Part shown: one piece after another, positions 1 to 12,718 of the stretch | Layout: each line of letters starts with the position of its first letter | Position numbering within the stretch: position 1 is the first letter of the stretch | From: Epiperipatus broadwayi | Taxonomy: Eukaryota; Onychophora; Udeonychophora; Euonychophora; Peripatidae | DNA: 64,000 nt | NCBI GenBank assembly: GCA_028023455.1 | Contig: JAQFVV010012395.1 | Coordinates: 1,924,001 to 1,988,000 of the forward strand | Direction of reading: 5' to 3' | The notes under the pieces: generated by a model | The model's database searches: none | What the model was told of the DNA's origin: nothing | What the model saw: only the letters and a program-made list of their open reading frames with translations | Translations under genes and position numbers: made by a program

Positions 1-266
1 TCTAACAAACTAAAATATCTATAAGTTAAATTACGAATTAACTAAACTGGAAAGTACACACATGCTAATCCAGATAATGAATCGATTAACAAAAACAGAT
101 TAAGCAATTAAAGCAATTTAATAATGTCCCAAGATCTTGTATAAAATTCTTTATTAGAAAGTCCCTTGAATACGAAAAGTCTATATCAGGATGGTAGTCT
201 AAGCTTAGATAAATAATTGTTTACAAACTTTTAAATCACTATCAGGAAAATTTATTCTTAACTTAC

Positions 267-454
267 CGGTAAGTTCATGTAGGTTTATGGGGTCCCAGAT
301 CATGAAAATTTCCATTCGTCTCTCCTGCCGGCACCTTCCATTATTGTTCCGTTCTATAGCTGGAGAAAAGGCACGGTTGTAGTTATTGCAAAAAGCGGTT
401 TCACAAGTTCTGTTTCCATGCTTGCATGACAGCTTGGTACAGCAAGGGGCATAT
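267..454 (-). CDS. Possible cysteine-rich internal exon, unknown protein
   Basis: I do not recognise this protein. On the minus strand an open frame of about 90 codons crosses a locally GC-richer patch (about 255-640). A plausible acceptor (pyrimidine-rich, ending ACACAG at 460-455) and a strong donor (CCG|GTAAGT, GT at 266-265) bound a 188-nt exon. The peptide contains six cysteines in the order CC, C, C, C, C, including the stretches APCCTKLSC and RTCETAFC, and ends near DPINLHEL. That composition suggests a secreted or extracellular domain, which is inference only. The donor lies in a palindrome (ACTTACCGGTAAGT), so a plus-strand donor exists at the same place. The plus strand is also open for 89 codons (386-655), so strand is not certain. 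No partner exon was found nearby. Confidence 0.33.
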
Positions 455-660
455 CTGTGTAGAAGTATATTTCTTGCCACAGGTTATCCTCGCGGAAACC
501 TCCAACTTTCAGAGACATACTTAGAAGTTAAAGAGAAGACCCAGATTGAAGTTGTCATCTCCTTTTTATCTCGCGCTCCATTTTTGGAACTTCTGCGCAC
601 TCTTTTGTCTTTTTATCAGCCGTATAAGATAATAATCTTATACACTCTCTCTTAAATTTA

Positions 661-1620
661 AGTTACAAAGTTCTCTTTTTTTTTAGCATTATTCTTCCAT
701 CTTTAATTAGCTAAAATATTTTTCTTTTAGCTTATACTTTTGGAATTCTTTTAATTTATCTGGATTAGTAATCTGTATGTCATTTATTCTTTCCAATTAG
801 ATAAAAAAAATAAGAATGACAATTTTAACCTTCATTGCACGTTTTAACAAAAATTATACTAATCAAAAAAAAATCTAAATTTACTTTTTTAGCTTTTACC
901 AAATGCCAATATATTTGTAACGTATATAAATAAACGCTACAATATATATAAAGAAAAAAATAATAATTAGCTTTTAAAAGATGTGTAGGTCAATATGGGA
1001 AAATATCCAATTTTCTTTACTTATAATTTATTTTTTAATGTTTCTAAAATTGTGTTGTTGTTTAATTTAAAAATTCTCTTAAGATGTGTGAATTTTAATT
1101 TACATAACTAAAAAATAATAATTCTCAAATGCTTCAGAAATACTAAGAAATTATTATTATAAAATAATTTTTAATTAAATGTTGAAACCAAGTGACAATT
1201 TAATTCTTATTTATTTATGAACTTTCTTGAAAAAATAATAACATATATTTCCAACAATTCAATCAGAAATAAAAATTGTATAGTTATTTAGATAATGCCA
1301 ATAAAGATTTATTATTTTTTATCAATAATTATTTAAATCAAATAAGTTTAGAATAAATTTAAAAAACTGAATAATATTAAATCAAGAAAGAGAAAATTGA
1401 CCATCATTCCTATTTTAGTTACATCTTCATTTTTCTAGACTGACATATAATAATAGCATATAGTAGTTGAAATGTCTATACTGACAATATAAATTAAAGC
1501 AATACCTTAATTTTCAAAAATTATCATTAGACAACTCTAAAAAAATTTGGTTGTTATATATTTTATATTTTTAAGATGATTTTCATAATAAAAAAAAAGA
1601 TCTAGCTTTAATCATCAACT
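661..1620. other. AT-rich spacer, nothing recognised
   Basis: Very AT-rich sequence with homopolymer runs and stops in all frames. No gene, repeat copy or RNA was recognised. Confidence 0.5.
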
Positions 1621-1626
1621 AGTATT

Positions 1627-2019
1627 ACAATTTGTTTGAAAAAATCAAGGGTCATTATCTTTAGGTAGTCTTTTGATATCAACAAATTACATAATATATA
1701 TATATATATATATATTCTCTTCAATGTGGAAATAATATTGCAATGTCGAGATTATGGAAGTTCATAAACAGTGATGAATTAAGTTAAATTGTTTGGTTTT
1801 GCTATCTAGTTTACCTAGTTTCAGGTTACAATTTGTTCAAAAAAATCAAAGTTACTATCTTTAGTTGTATAAGATAGTCTTTTGATATCAACAAACTACA
1901 TAATATATATAAATATATTATTCTCTTCAATGTGGAAATAATATTGCAATATCATGATTATGGAAGTTCATAAACATTTGGTGAATTAAATTAAATTGTT
2001 TGGTTTTGTTATCTAGTTG
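1627..2019. repeat. Tandem duplication, about 190-bp unit, two copies
   Basis: Copy 1 (about 1627-1811) and copy 2 (about 1828-2019) share long runs in the same order: ACAATTTGTT, AGTCTTTTGATATCAACAAA, TTCTCTTCAATGTGGAAATA, ATTATGGAAGTTCATAAACA and AAATTGTTTGGTTTTG. Copy 1 carries a longer (TA)n stretch (about 1693-1714) that is interrupted in copy 2. No coding frame survives. Confidence 0.85.
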
Positions 2020-2284
2020 CATATGATAATTTTATTTAGAATCTAGAACTTATTTCATCAAAAAATCAAGACTATCCAATATTCCAGTTCAAACCATAGC
2101 AAAGTACAACAACAATACTAAAAAAAATATTTCAATTATAACAACATATATTCATCTAGTGAAAATTATGTTTTATTATTTTATTTTCATGTTGTCTTGC
2201 TTTTTTTTTTTTTTTTTAGTTTTGCTTATATTTCTTAATGTCTTAATAAAAAAAATTATATTGGTCAACAGTAATTTAAGATGA

Positions 2285-3110
2285 TGTACAATTTTCTTCC
2301 AATCTCACTATATTTATACCATCTAATGTATTTTTAGTAATCAGTAGATGTCATATGGTAATGACTAATAATCCTTATCCAGTGCTGTCCTATTCAAATA
2401 TCTTCAAATTAGTTTCTAGTTTATGGCTTTCATCAACTTTTGAATTTTTGAACAGTACACTTGGTCTTTTTGGATCTAATGCATCTTTCCTCTAGCTGCT
2501 ACTTTTTATTTCTATCAACCCTCAAATTGAAAAATCATAGATTTTTTTCAATCTACATAGTTATATAGATCTGGCATCCACTGATTACTAGAGCTAACAT
2601 TAGATAGCATAAACATAATGAGATTAGGAGAAATAATAGATAGAGAAATATGTAAGCAAGATCGTGTTATCTCTTATTGGTTTAACACCATTTCTAGATG
2701 AAGAATAAAGGTATCTAAAATTATTAAAAAATGATAATACATAGAAATTGAACTGGATTCAGACAATTATGTAAGCAAATTGGCTTGGATTGACAAAACA
2801 TTACATGTTTTTAATTTGGATTGATAGCTTGATAGTGTAATAAAAAATTAAAAAGTATCTGCTAGAGGAAAGATGCATTAGACCAAGTATACTATTTAAA
2901 AATCTAAAAAATCTTCATTAATGGAATCCATAAGTAAGAAACTAGTCTAGAAATATTTGGATAGGACAGCACTCAAATAAGGCCCTATCATTTGGGATTT
3001 ACTACTAGATACATAAATGTATTGAGATTGAAAGAAAAATTTCTAGTAGATTGTTAATAGATGGGAAAATTTGTAAGTGGAGATCAGGTGGTATCTTATT
3101 GGTTTAATAT
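2285..3110. repeat. Long foldback with a third partial copy (MITE-like composite)
   Basis: The left arm (about 2285-2515) read as its complement matches the right arm (about 2845-3045). Shared landmarks are CTAGAGGAAAGATGCATTAG, the ATTTGAATAGGACAGCACT region (ATTTGGATAGGACAGCACT on the right) and TGAGATTG.AAGAAAA. A further direct partial copy (about 2578-2705) shares GATTAC, ATGAGATTAGGAGAAA and TCTTATTGGTTTAA with 2996-3110. No transposase frame is visible, so this is probably a non-autonomous element or nested copies of one. Confidence 0.75.
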
Positions 3111-3528
3111 AGAATGGCATTGTTGATAAATGATCATTGGTATATCATCAACAACACATCATTTCAAATTTTGCAGAAGCTATTGCAAATTACTGTATAG
3201 ATTCTATTTGTGTGATTATCAGGAGTTATTGTCAATTTGATGCTATGCAATAATATTATATTAAACAACCACTACATTACTGTTTCAGAGGGTGCATTTC
3301 ACATAGAATAAACTGTTTTTGGTATGCACTATTCAAGATATTTCTATATTCTTTTATGCTTATAGTAATTTTTCTCTCTTTTTTTTTTATGCTAAATAAC
3401 ATTTAAGTAGCAGTAGAGTTGTTTACATTAAAATGGGTTTTCTTAAATATATATATAAATAGTTTATATTAGTTTTTAAGCATCTAAAAAATAATAATAT
3501 ATAAATTAACCTTGAAAAATAAAATATG

Positions 3529-3534
3529 TTTATT
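3529..3534 (-). terminator. Poly(A) signal AATAAA downstream of gene A
   Basis: AATAAA on the minus strand about 75 nt past the stop codon of the terminal exon of gene A. In AT-rich DNA this hexamer is common, so it supports the model only by position. Confidence 0.35.
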
Positions 3535-3609
3535 AATATAGACTATTTGTGATTAAAAAGAATATTTCTAAAATACTTGTAATAATTTCAAATTCTACAC
3601 ACAAATAAA

Positions 3610-3705
3610 TCAGGAGTTGTCTTCTGTGATGTAGTTAGTGTCTTCCGTTGATGAATCTGGAAGAAGAATCTCAAGTGGTTCAAACTCGTCATCAAGTTTT
3701 TTTAT
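3610..3705 (-). CDS. Gene A terminal exon
   Basis: Acceptor AAATTTTTAG at 3707-3706, then 31 codons and TGA at 3612-3610, phase 0. The peptide runs from IKKLDDEFEPLEIL through DSSTEDTNYITEDNS. It is acidic and serine/threonine-rich, as often seen in a disordered C-terminus. Confidence 0.5.
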   Translation of the reverse strand: MKKLDDEFEPLEILLPDSSTEDTNYITEDNS

Positions 3706-6700
3706 CTAAAAATTTAAAATGATACTGTGAATGGATAAGACCACTAAAAAATTTAAGTGGTATTTAAGAATTCCAAATTGATTGACATAACAATTGTATA
3801 AAAGAATTACTAAAATCATATTAATGTAATAACTTAGTTTTACTTCACTTATAGTTTGTAATCTATATATTGTGTTTGAAATGCACATATGTGAAGCTAT
3901 ATTACAAATTTGACTATGTCACATATAATACAATGGGATGAAAAACATAATTCTGATTATAAAAAATGAAAAAAATGTATAGTATAATAAACTTTCAATA
4001 AATGATAAATATATAAAAATGATAAAATGACATTAAAAATTGCATGTATGAGAATAATTTAATAATTATACAGTACAACTTTAACATTAGCTTTAAATAC
4101 AAGTTAAATATAATTCAGAAACATTTTCTATCTATTCTGTTCAAACTGTGTGTTTTTAGTAGTCCTTCATATCCATACCATAATATTTGGTTTCAAGCCT
4201 TATGAATGCTAAAATTCACAAGTGGTATAACAGTTCAATGTATTTGGAATATTTAAATAAAGTTAAATTTTTCTAAAGACATTCAATATGCATATTAGAT
4301 GATGGAAATAGTCCAATATAAAAATACAACTAGAACACCATCATCACAAATCTTCAGAAAAACACTAGGTATAAATCATGTATATATAATCTAATATCAG
4401 ATACTTCATATATATATAAAAGTAAAATTAAAGGTAGACTGGTTCAATAAATACCTATAAATTAAGCCTAATTGCATTAAGCAGCCTGTTTTATTTTTTT
4501 CTTACTTCAAGAATTTTACTCATTTCATGACCAATGTTGTAATTAATTTCACCTGAAATCCATGAACAAAATTATTTTGAATTAAAAATATTTCTTTGAT
4601 TTTAAATTTATTAGAACTAAAGCTGTCAGGGAGTTCAAACTGGTAAAAATTACCTTCAATAAATATATAATATACAAAAAGTATTTGTTTATATGCAAAA
4701 CTAGATTCTAAAATTGTTTATTTAAATTTTCAGCAAAATTTGAATGCTTTATATTACAAAGCAGGAGGGAATAAAAGATTTATTATTGTTATTTGTTTAT
4801 GACAATTTGTGATTGCAGGACTCCAAATAAATTAAAATTTAGAACATTAAAATCGTTTTTAACTTCTAATTTTATTATTTAATATCATAAAAATTAGATA
4901 TGTTTTTTAAAAACAAATCAGAATAATATTTATTATTGTAATTAAATAAAGTTACCCTTTTTAAAAAATAAAGAATATTATATAATTGTTAATTTATTAT
5001 AAAAACTAATTTATATTTTACTACTTTAAAAGTATAAATTAAAAATAAATAAATTGATAATTACTTGTTTCAATTAAATTCTGAAAATGTATTAACTATT
5101 TGTACAACTATTAATCTTACATCTGGAATTTCATTGACAAGAAATGATTAAATAAGATTTTATAAAAATTTACACTCATTTGATTTGTAATTTATATACC
5201 CATTTTTAAAAAATTGAATTTTTTTTGTAATATTTTTTATTGAAATAAGGCCATTTAAAAGCAAAAAATTTGAAATTGTGACTTTAAATTTTGTATTTTT
5301 GGTATTACTTTTTGTTTCTAGCAAATATCTGTAATTCATTTCATTATTTTTCCAATGCAATTTGATTTTAAAAATACACAAATAACACACAATGGTAATC
5401 AAGTTATTATCTTTATATGACATTCTTTATCTTGATTTATTCTGAAATCCAAATAGACAAACTCAAAAACCTATTCCTGCCAATCTTCATCTTTTATCTC
5501 TTGTTATTCCATTTAATTGCACTATTCTTGTTTTGCCTGTATTTAGCCTTGTTTTGTATCTTCCCTTACAAATGATCTACTAGTTCCAGTAGTTCTTTCT
5601 ATGCTGCTGCAATTAAAACTTCATATCTGCATATCAAAAATTGTATACTTGTCTTTCCTCAATACAAAATCTAATCCTAAAAGCTATCTAAAGCTTTTCT
5701 TATTACTACCTCTGTTATAATATTCAATAAATAAGATGACAATAAATAGCCCTGCCTCACCTCTTTACCCACTTGAAATAAATCTGAAAATATCTGTTGT
5801 ATATTCACTCTAGATTTTTGTCTCCTAAATAAGCAAGATAACTGTACCAAATGTGAAGGATATTCCTTATCTAACATTACTTTCCAGAGTTTATTATGGC
5901 ACACAGAATCAAAAGCTTTTTGATAATCTATAAAACAAATATATAATATCTGTTGAAATTTATTAGCTTTATGAAGAATAATGTTCAGGTTAGTTATCTG
6001 ATCTCTTCTTTATTGTGGTCTAAAACCTGCTTTTCTTGCAACAATTCAACTTCTGTCTTTGCCTATAGTTTAACCAAAATTTCTCAATATTATTTTTTTG
6101 GAATATGAGATAAAGCTATTGATCTATAATTATCACACTGATAGATCTTCATTGTTACTGCAATTCACTCCTCATGCTAAAACCCATTTTATTATTCAAC
6201 CAAGATCAATTTACAGAATTTACAATTGCATCACCTTTTAAAAATAATTCTGCCAGTACTTCATTTGGTTCTGATGATAACTTTTATTACTTTACTTTTT
6301 AATGGCAGTGGTTCACATTATACAACTGGTATATCAAATAATATTGTGTGATCTTTGTATATGTCTATAAATCTCCATCAATTAACTACCTTTTCTGGAT
6401 CTGTCAGCAATCCATCAGCTTTATATTTTATCATACCAATCTTGGTATAAACTTTTTACCCCTATAATATGAAACATTTGCTTAATAATATCATATTTAA
6501 TTACCTTTTCAAATTTCATATATAAGTAGTTTATGTAATCTCATTCATTTCTTCCCACTCTCCTCTGTATTTATCATTTCAACTCTGCATACTTTACAGG
6601 ATAACAATTCTTAACTTATTTTTCCAAAAAATCATTTTCATTGTTTCAACTATTAACCAATCAGCCATCTTTTTCTTTTTTATTGAACAATCTCTTACCC

Positions 6701-9357
6701 AATGTATTGATTTTTAGTTATTGCCATTGTTCTTCCACACCAGTACTTTTAGTGTGACATTCAAATCAATTTGTTAATCTGCAAATATTCTGATAATCTA
6801 TCAATTATCTTATGTAAATTCAGTCTTTTAACATATCTCTTCCTGATATTATACAATTTCATTTTTATATTTGCAACTAAAAGCTCCTTAATATTCTTTC
6901 TCCATTTCCTATCTACATAATAGTCAATTTGGATTCCAGTAAGGCCATCAGGCAATGTTCATATATACCTTTTGTGTTGTCAAAAGTATGAATTTCTGGA
7001 CTGCAAATAATATAGCTATTGCAAATCTATTAAATATATTCTTTTATTTTTAATTTATTTTCAAATCTATCTTCAAAAGGCTAAATTTAATTCATAAATT
7101 ATTGACTGTTACTGGATGTTGAAAAAAAAGTATGCAATATAAAAATATAGAATGATTTTAGATAATTTCTATTTATTTTAAGACTTGATTTTTACTGATA
7201 TGGACTTTAAAAACCTTTTGAAGTAGAGAATGCTATTCTTTTAAAAAAATTACACTGATGAAGTTTTTAATCAGTTTTATAACTTTATTAATGATATGAC
7301 ATTCTTGTAAATTTTACTAATATCAATCATAACACTTTTCAAATTTTTAGCTTATTTAGCAAGTTATTATTAATAAATTTTGAATATGTAGAAACAAAAA
7401 CTTTTTTATGTTCATTTTTGAATTCCTTCATTTATTAATTATATATAAAAAAATGCTGATTGTCCAAATTACATTAATATCTAGTTTCTGGATATTTAAA
7501 AAAGGAGATATACAATAATAGTGCTAGAATTTTTTTATCTATATGAAATAAAGAAAATATGCTATGTTGAAAAAAAAAAAGAAGAAAAACAAAGATTTTA
7601 CTATTGGAAAAATAGTTAACATTAATGTAATTTTTTAAAAATTTTCAAATCGGAAAAATAACTAGAAAATTTTTCAATAAAATATTTTTATTTTAATTAC
7701 TTCTTAAAGTTTCCTTATGCTGATTCCCTCTGAAAGATTTATTATTAAACATAAATCAGGAAAAATGAACTATATAATTGGAAACCCAACTTGTAATGTA
7801 GGAAAAACTTCAACAAAAAATACTTGCTGTAAACTTTCAGTAAAATTGAAATCATGCTATATGTTACTGTTGTCATAGCAAGAATCATCAGCACCCTTAT
7901 GCAAAACTGTAATTGGTTCCCACCTAAAAAATAAAAAAATTCTACTTGATTTTATATAGATTTTAAAGTTTCATGAAAAATATCAACGAAAACCATTACT
8001 ATTACATAATTATAAATTTACTTTCCGAGCTTTTACAGAACTAAATTTAGACACAGTATTATCAACATTTAAGAGTATTGCATACAGCTATCACTGACAA
8101 ATTTACCAGCCGATCTTTCTATAATTTTTAAACTTCAAAAATGTTATTTCTCCACTAGCTACACCTGTAGAAAGAGTTAGTAATATTCTTAATCATATTC
8201 TTCAATTTGGAAAAGAAACGGTCAAATCATTTTCATTAATATAAGTTAGAACAGCAAATGGATTTTTGAATTCACTTGAAAATAATTTTTTTTCATAAGA
8301 TACTTATCTAAACTAACATTTCTCAATAAGGTTATAACACAAGTTTCTAGAAGCTTTCCTCTACTAAACAACATTATTTATATGACAATCGTATTGCCAC
8401 AAAAGTAATTAATTATACAAATCTTCATACAATTTTTAATGTACCTATATTGATACACAAAAGGGATAATTCTTAGAAAATATTTCAAACTATATCATTT
8501 ACACTTTCTCTTTAGATACCTTATGGCCTCAATAGTAACAGTATAGATAACTTTACAGACCAAAAAAACATATGCAACATATAAAATTATATTTAAATTA
8601 TGGATAAATAATAGTATTAATTAACAATCTCTCATCAAAATAAATTACACATGTACTAAGTTATGATATTGAAATTATAATATATTGTATCATTCTTGTC
8701 ATTTGTTTAATGAGATCATCAAAGTTAATATTGCACAAATTATAATAATCATATATATATAAGAAAAGTTAGTGCTTAATAATTAAAATAATCTTTAAGA
8801 TTTCACACTAAAATATAATTTAATTCATTCATAAATCATACTAATGGTCAGACATAGCTATAATAATAAAATATTACAAATTATGTCGCCTTTCCAGATC
8901 ATTAATCACTTCTAAATGACTAAAATTTAGATCCTCTTATGAATTACAAATTTATATTAGGTAGAGTGCCATCCCAATTACCCATGATTAATTCAGTAGA
9001 ATATGAACTCTTATCTTCCTAGCTATTATAAATTTAATTTATAATTTAAATAGTAGAACTTATGAGAAGAGAAATAGAAGGTCATTACCATCCTTCAAGT
9101 GATCACTCTTTTAAACATTAAAGTTTTATCAATGTCTTCAATCTAAAATCCTTTTATGTTAAGCTTAACATTTTTTTCTTTGTTTGCTTACTTTTCATTA
9201 TGGAGTATATTTCAACATTGAAGATGCTGTACATTGTCCTTGAAAATATAGAAACAATAATTATTTTTAATTCCTTTAGCTTCAAGTTTTAATTTATTCA
9301 GATATTTCCTTAAATCATTTCTTCACCTCTCCAAAACAAATATTTTGTAAGAAAGAC
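3610..9357 (-). CDS. Gene A: spliced gene, six 3' exons, unknown protein
   Basis: Not recognised. Six short minus-strand ORF blocks have GT/AG borders and reading phases that agree at all five junctions: 9357-9327, 9238-9192, 8164-8107, 7923-7868, 4552-4506 and 3705-3610 (stop TGA). They encode about 110 residues with ordinary, non-repetitive composition. Landmarks in order are LSYKIFVLE, YSIFNVEIYSIMK, GEITFLKFKNYRKIG, WEPITVLHKGADDSCYDN, INYNIGHEMSKILE and an acidic tail LDDEFEPLEILLPDSS. The 4552-7868 intron contains an RTE LINE relic and the rest is AT-rich. No start codon was found. Exons upstream of 9357 are presumably missing from the model or lie beyond what I could read. The acceptor of the first block (CTGAAAG) is weak. 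No transposon protein I know fits, so a host gene is the simplest reading. Confidence 0.5.
4506..4552 (-). CDS. Gene A internal exon
   Basis: A 47-nt block with acceptor GGATTTCAG and donor CTTGAA|GTAAGA. It reads EINYNIGHEMSKILE, starts with two bases completing a serine codon from the previous exon and ends in phase 0, matching the terminal exon. Confidence 0.5.
5450..6960 (-). pseudogene. RTE-type LINE ORF2 relic (endonuclease tail and reverse transcriptase)
   Basis: The minus strand reads, in order, the end of an apurinic-type endonuclease domain (PDGLTGIQIDYYVDRKWRKN, near 6955), a linker containing ADGLLTDPEKV (near 6420), reverse-transcriptase fragments CDNYRSIAL, the active-site block ICFIDYQKAFDSV (near 5935-5896), and FQVGKEVRQGYLLSS followed by YLLNI (near 5770-5725). 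The FIDY.KAFD and VRQG.LLS blocks and the endonuclease tail are typical of the RTE clade of non-LTR retrotransposons. Many stops and frameshifts separate the blocks, the YADD block was not found, and 5' and 3' ends are missing. It sits in an intron of gene A in the same orientation. It is an inactive fragment. Confidence 0.8.
6961..7867. other. Intronic AT-rich sequence of gene A
   Basis: No further exon, repeat or RNA recognised between the RTE relic and the 7868-7923 exon. Confidence 0.4.
7868..7923 (-). CDS. Gene A internal exon
   Basis: Acceptor ATTTTTTAG, 56 nt, weak donor ACA|GTAACA. It reads WEPITVLHKGADDSCYDN. One leading base completes a tryptophan codon with the previous exon, and one trailing base completes a serine codon with the next. 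Confidence 0.5.
8107..8164 (-). CDS. Gene A internal exon
   Basis: Acceptor CTTTCTACAG, 58 nt, donor GGCTG|GTAAAT. It reads VASGEITFLKFKNYRKIG. Two leading and two trailing bases fit the neighbouring exons. Confidence 0.5.
9192..9238 (-). CDS. Gene A internal exon
   Basis: Acceptor ATATTTTCAAG, 47 nt, donor GAAAA|GTAAGC. It reads TMYSIFNVEIYSIMK. A second acceptor (GTACAG) 12 nt inside would give a shorter exon in the same frame. Confidence 0.45.
9327..9357 (-). CDS. Gene A possible upstream exon
   Basis: A 31-nt block reading LSYKIFVLE with donor GGAGAG|GTGAAG. Its phase fits the 9238 exon, but the acceptor (AACTGAAAG) lacks a good pyrimidine tract and the block is short. Confidence 0.25.
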
Positions 9358-10061
9358 CTTTCAGTTAAAAATCACTTTGCAAACATACATTTTTACAGTA
9401 GGTTTAGCAGAACACAGAAATGGCAATTCAAGTTTGATCATATATTAAGCTAAAGACAGATAATTAATCTAGGCTACATTGATCCAGGGTAAAAGATATA
9501 CACACAGGAATTAGCCACCATGAATCATAATATACATTTTATATTTATCTTCATTCATAACTTGGCTGCTAATAAAAATAAATTAAAAGTTTAGCTGCTA
9601 ATGACAATTTTAAACAAAGGACAGACTGGAAACACTGACAAGAATGCTATCTTTCAATACAAATTTTAAGATCATATTCCATTATTTTTTAAATCATATT
9701 TTTTTAAAACTTCTTTTATTAATTACCATAAAAATATTTGTTCCAATATTCGTTTTATAAATTTGCCATTTAAAAAAAAAACATTAAATATTTTTTTAAT
9801 CATATTTTATTTCAAAGTTTGAATAATTTAACTATGAACTTTAATCTTAGAGATAATAGAAGCAACTTCAAATTTGCAAACAAAAATAATTATTTTTCTC
9901 TTTTTTTAACTAACATTTTATTAAAATTGTACCAGCACTTAACTATTCTGATAGTCAATTATGTATCTTTCTTTACAACCAATACGATATATATAATTCA
10001 AATTACATTACCTATAGAACTACTTTTTTACTTTAGCTTTTCTCTAATGAGAACTTTATTT

Positions 10062-10149
10062 CGCAGCTGCCTTGCAAGCAAGTAGTTGGTTGCAGATGGC
10101 TGTGGGTTCACCTCCTGGCTGATGCTATGACATATGGAAAAAAGCACCT
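10062..10149 (+). repeat. tRNA-derived SINE, copy 1
   Basis: A short copy sharing CAGCTGCCTTGCAAGCAAG, AGTTGGTTGCAGATGG and GGCTGATGCTAT with the copy at 10686. The block TGCCTTGCAAGCA resembles an anticodon arm with a TGC (alanine-type) anticodon, and GGGTTCACCTCCTGG resembles a pol III B box and T arm. It ends in AAAAAAGCACC and an AT-rich (TAA)n tail. The 5' third is missing compared with copy 2. Confidence 0.65.
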
Positions 10150-10685
10150 ATATATAATAATAATAATAAGTAAAATTAAATAACCTTTGTAACCTAAAGT
10201 TCACTTAAAGTTTTTAAGAGTACCAATTATTTTTATCACTATGGAATCTTTTAGAATGTTTTTTTTAAAAAATGATTGAAATTCTTTGGCACTTTAATTA
10301 TAAAATTGCAAAGAACAAGAATTATTGGGTAGAATAATAAATGATGACAAAATTTTATCTTTTGAATCAACTCATTTATGTGATAAATTTTAAGCAAATC
10401 ACAATAAATTGTTTTTCTTCATTTGTATAGGTTTAGAATGGACAATTAGTAATTTTCTGAGAAGTGAAATTCACTAATTTGAGCATTTCTAAGAAAATTG
10501 TTTACAAAAAATAATTCCATTAATTTTTAACACTTGGTTAAAAGAAATATTCAAAATGCAGACATGTACCAATTTTTTAAATATTTGCTTTAAACTACAG
10601 CAGCAGATGACTTTTGACATATTAGCATAGGCAAAATAACTTATACTTTTCTTTTACAAAAACATCTTTAAATTTGCCAAGCATT

Positions 10686-10790
10686 GTTACCTGAGAGGTC
10701 AGCACAGCTGCCTTGCAAGCAAGCAGTTGGTTGCAGATGGTTGGTGCAGGTTCAGCTCCCGGCTGATGCTATAACATATGGAGGGAAAAA
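10686..10790 (+). repeat. tRNA-derived SINE, copy 2
   Basis: It begins near TTACCTGAGAGGTCAGCACA, which resembles a D arm and A box. It then has the TTGCAAGC anticodon-like loop and GCAGGTTCAGCTCCCGGC as B box and T arm, followed by GGCTGATGCTATAACATATGG shared with copy 1 and an A-rich end. The order of D, anticodon and T arms supports origin from a tRNA. The cloverleaf is degenerate, so it is not a functional tRNA gene. Confidence 0.65.
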
Positions 10791-11488
10791 AATCTTTAAA
10801 TTTTTTTTCCCATGCATTTTACTATGAACAATATTTTTCATTTGTTTTGTTTATTCATTAGTATAGTTGAGAGTTATGCATATAACATTTAAAAATATAT
10901 TTGAATAAAATATACTTTAAAAATATTAAATATACAAATCACAATGTTGGAACAAATACTTATATTACAGATATTAAAATAAATGATTTTTATTTTATTT
11001 AACATTCTCACAATCATTAAGATTTTATTTCAAATTTATAATAACTTTATCTAAATATTTTAAAATAGTACTCCTTTATATTTAAATAAACATGCACATT
11101 CACATTTAATTATTGCTTTAAAAGTTTATGACAGTATTCTAAATAATTTTACCATTATGTGTACACTAATATAAATATTACTTTATTGATCCTATTTTAA
11201 CTAATTTAACCAACATGCATACAATATTATATATTTTATTAATGTGTTGCCCCCTTTTTCTTTTAAAGTTATCTTTGTGCTGTTTTTAAAACTAAATAGA
11301 AAACTGATTTTTCCAAAATTGTTACAAGAATTTTAAATGCTATGAAAATATGGGGAGGTCATCTTTGATTTTTTTTCAATTTTGATTGATACAATAAATT
11401 TAAGATATTTTATAATAAGTCAATAAAAATTTTGAAGTTTATTATTATTTTAAAGGCACTAAATAATCATCATAATATATATAAATTA

Positions 11489-11788
11489 CATGGATAGTAA
11501 TAGTCTAAACAGGCACTAACCTGTATTCAATGTGCTTTAAAATTCGCAATAATCAAGCATATTTTGCTGATAGAGGGATCTTCCAAACCATGACACAAGA
11601 TAGTGACTTTTATAAAGATAAGAGTGGCCATCTTATCTTTAATCTAAATGTCCATTTATATAGGTGAATATGTTTGATTATTGTGAATTTTAAAGTACAT
11701 TGAATACAGGTTAGTGCCTATTTCAGACTATTTACATAAGCTCTCTGTGCACTCTATAAATTAATTACTACCCATGGATAGTAATAGT
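11489..11788. mobile_element. Foldback element with 16-bp flanking direct repeat
   Basis: AGGCACTAACCTGTATTCAA (11511-11530) recurs inverted at the other end, and the match continues through CTTTAAAATTC.CAATAATCAA. The arms are about 60-70 nt. The perfect 16-bp repeat CATGGATAGTAATAGT flanks the unit (11489-11504 and 11773-11788), as expected for a target-site duplication. No coding capacity. Confidence 0.75.
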
Positions 11789-12370
11789 AAAACAGACTTC
11801 TATTTTCACATCACATAGCAATGTGATATAAAATACAGATCATAAATAGTGTAAGAAGATGTAACTGACAATATAAGAGAAAAACAAACTGAAATTATAA
11901 TTGACAAATTGCATTTCAAGAAGTGATTGATTGTTTTAATATGTTTATATTTCCTTATAGAAATAATGAATCAAGTCACATTAATTTTCATAACAACAAA
12001 AATTATTCTTAACTGCACCATTTTCATGCCCCTCTTGTAACAGCATCCTCATACCTTGCTTACTTTGCTTACTGCCTTTCACTGGCCCTGACTGTTACTA
12101 TAAATCAGGGCAAATGACATCTAAATATTTCAGAGGGAAATGATCTAGTAATCAACAAGATATCTGCCATATTATACCCCTGGGTAGAGATAACTGAAGA
12201 AAAATAAATATTATTTTGAAGATGAACAATCAACAAAAAATGAAAATCATTACTGAAAGATTTTGTATTCACCTTGAAATACATCTAAATAATTTCTTTG
12301 AGTTCAATTATAGACTACATAATTTAAAATTGTAAATATTAATTCTTATTAGGCACGATGTCAGCATGTA

Positions 12371-12718
12371 ATACTTATATAAAGCTAAAACTTTAGTCAT
12401 GCGCCTTGAGTGCTTAAATTTTTAGAAAGAGAGACCTCTACAAATTATAACACGAGATTCGATTTACAACTCGTAAATCGAAGGATTTCATGAATGTTAA
12501 TGTTTAATAGAAATAGTGGACTTAATCAGTGAAGAATTTATTAGCTTCATGCTCCCAAATCAAAGTGCTTTAGATTTGTCTATATAATTAAGAAAAATAG
12601 GTTAGAGATAAGAGGGTCCCTCTTTATAAAGTCGAATCTCGTGTTATGATTTGTAGAGGTCTCTAAAAATTTAAGCACTCAAGGCACATGTACTAACGTT
12701 TTAGCTTTATATAAGTAT
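12371..12718. mobile_element. Foldback (MITE-like) element, about 100-bp inverted arms
   Basis: The left arm (12371-12468) and the complement of the right arm (12627-12718) share ACTTATATAAAGCTAAAAC, GCCTTGAGTGCTTAAATTTT, GACCTCTACAAAT and ATAACACGAGATTCGA. The left arm has small insertions relative to the right. Just inside the left arm is a second small palindrome (TTCGATTTAC / GTAAATCGAA). The spacer is non-coding. Confidence 0.8.
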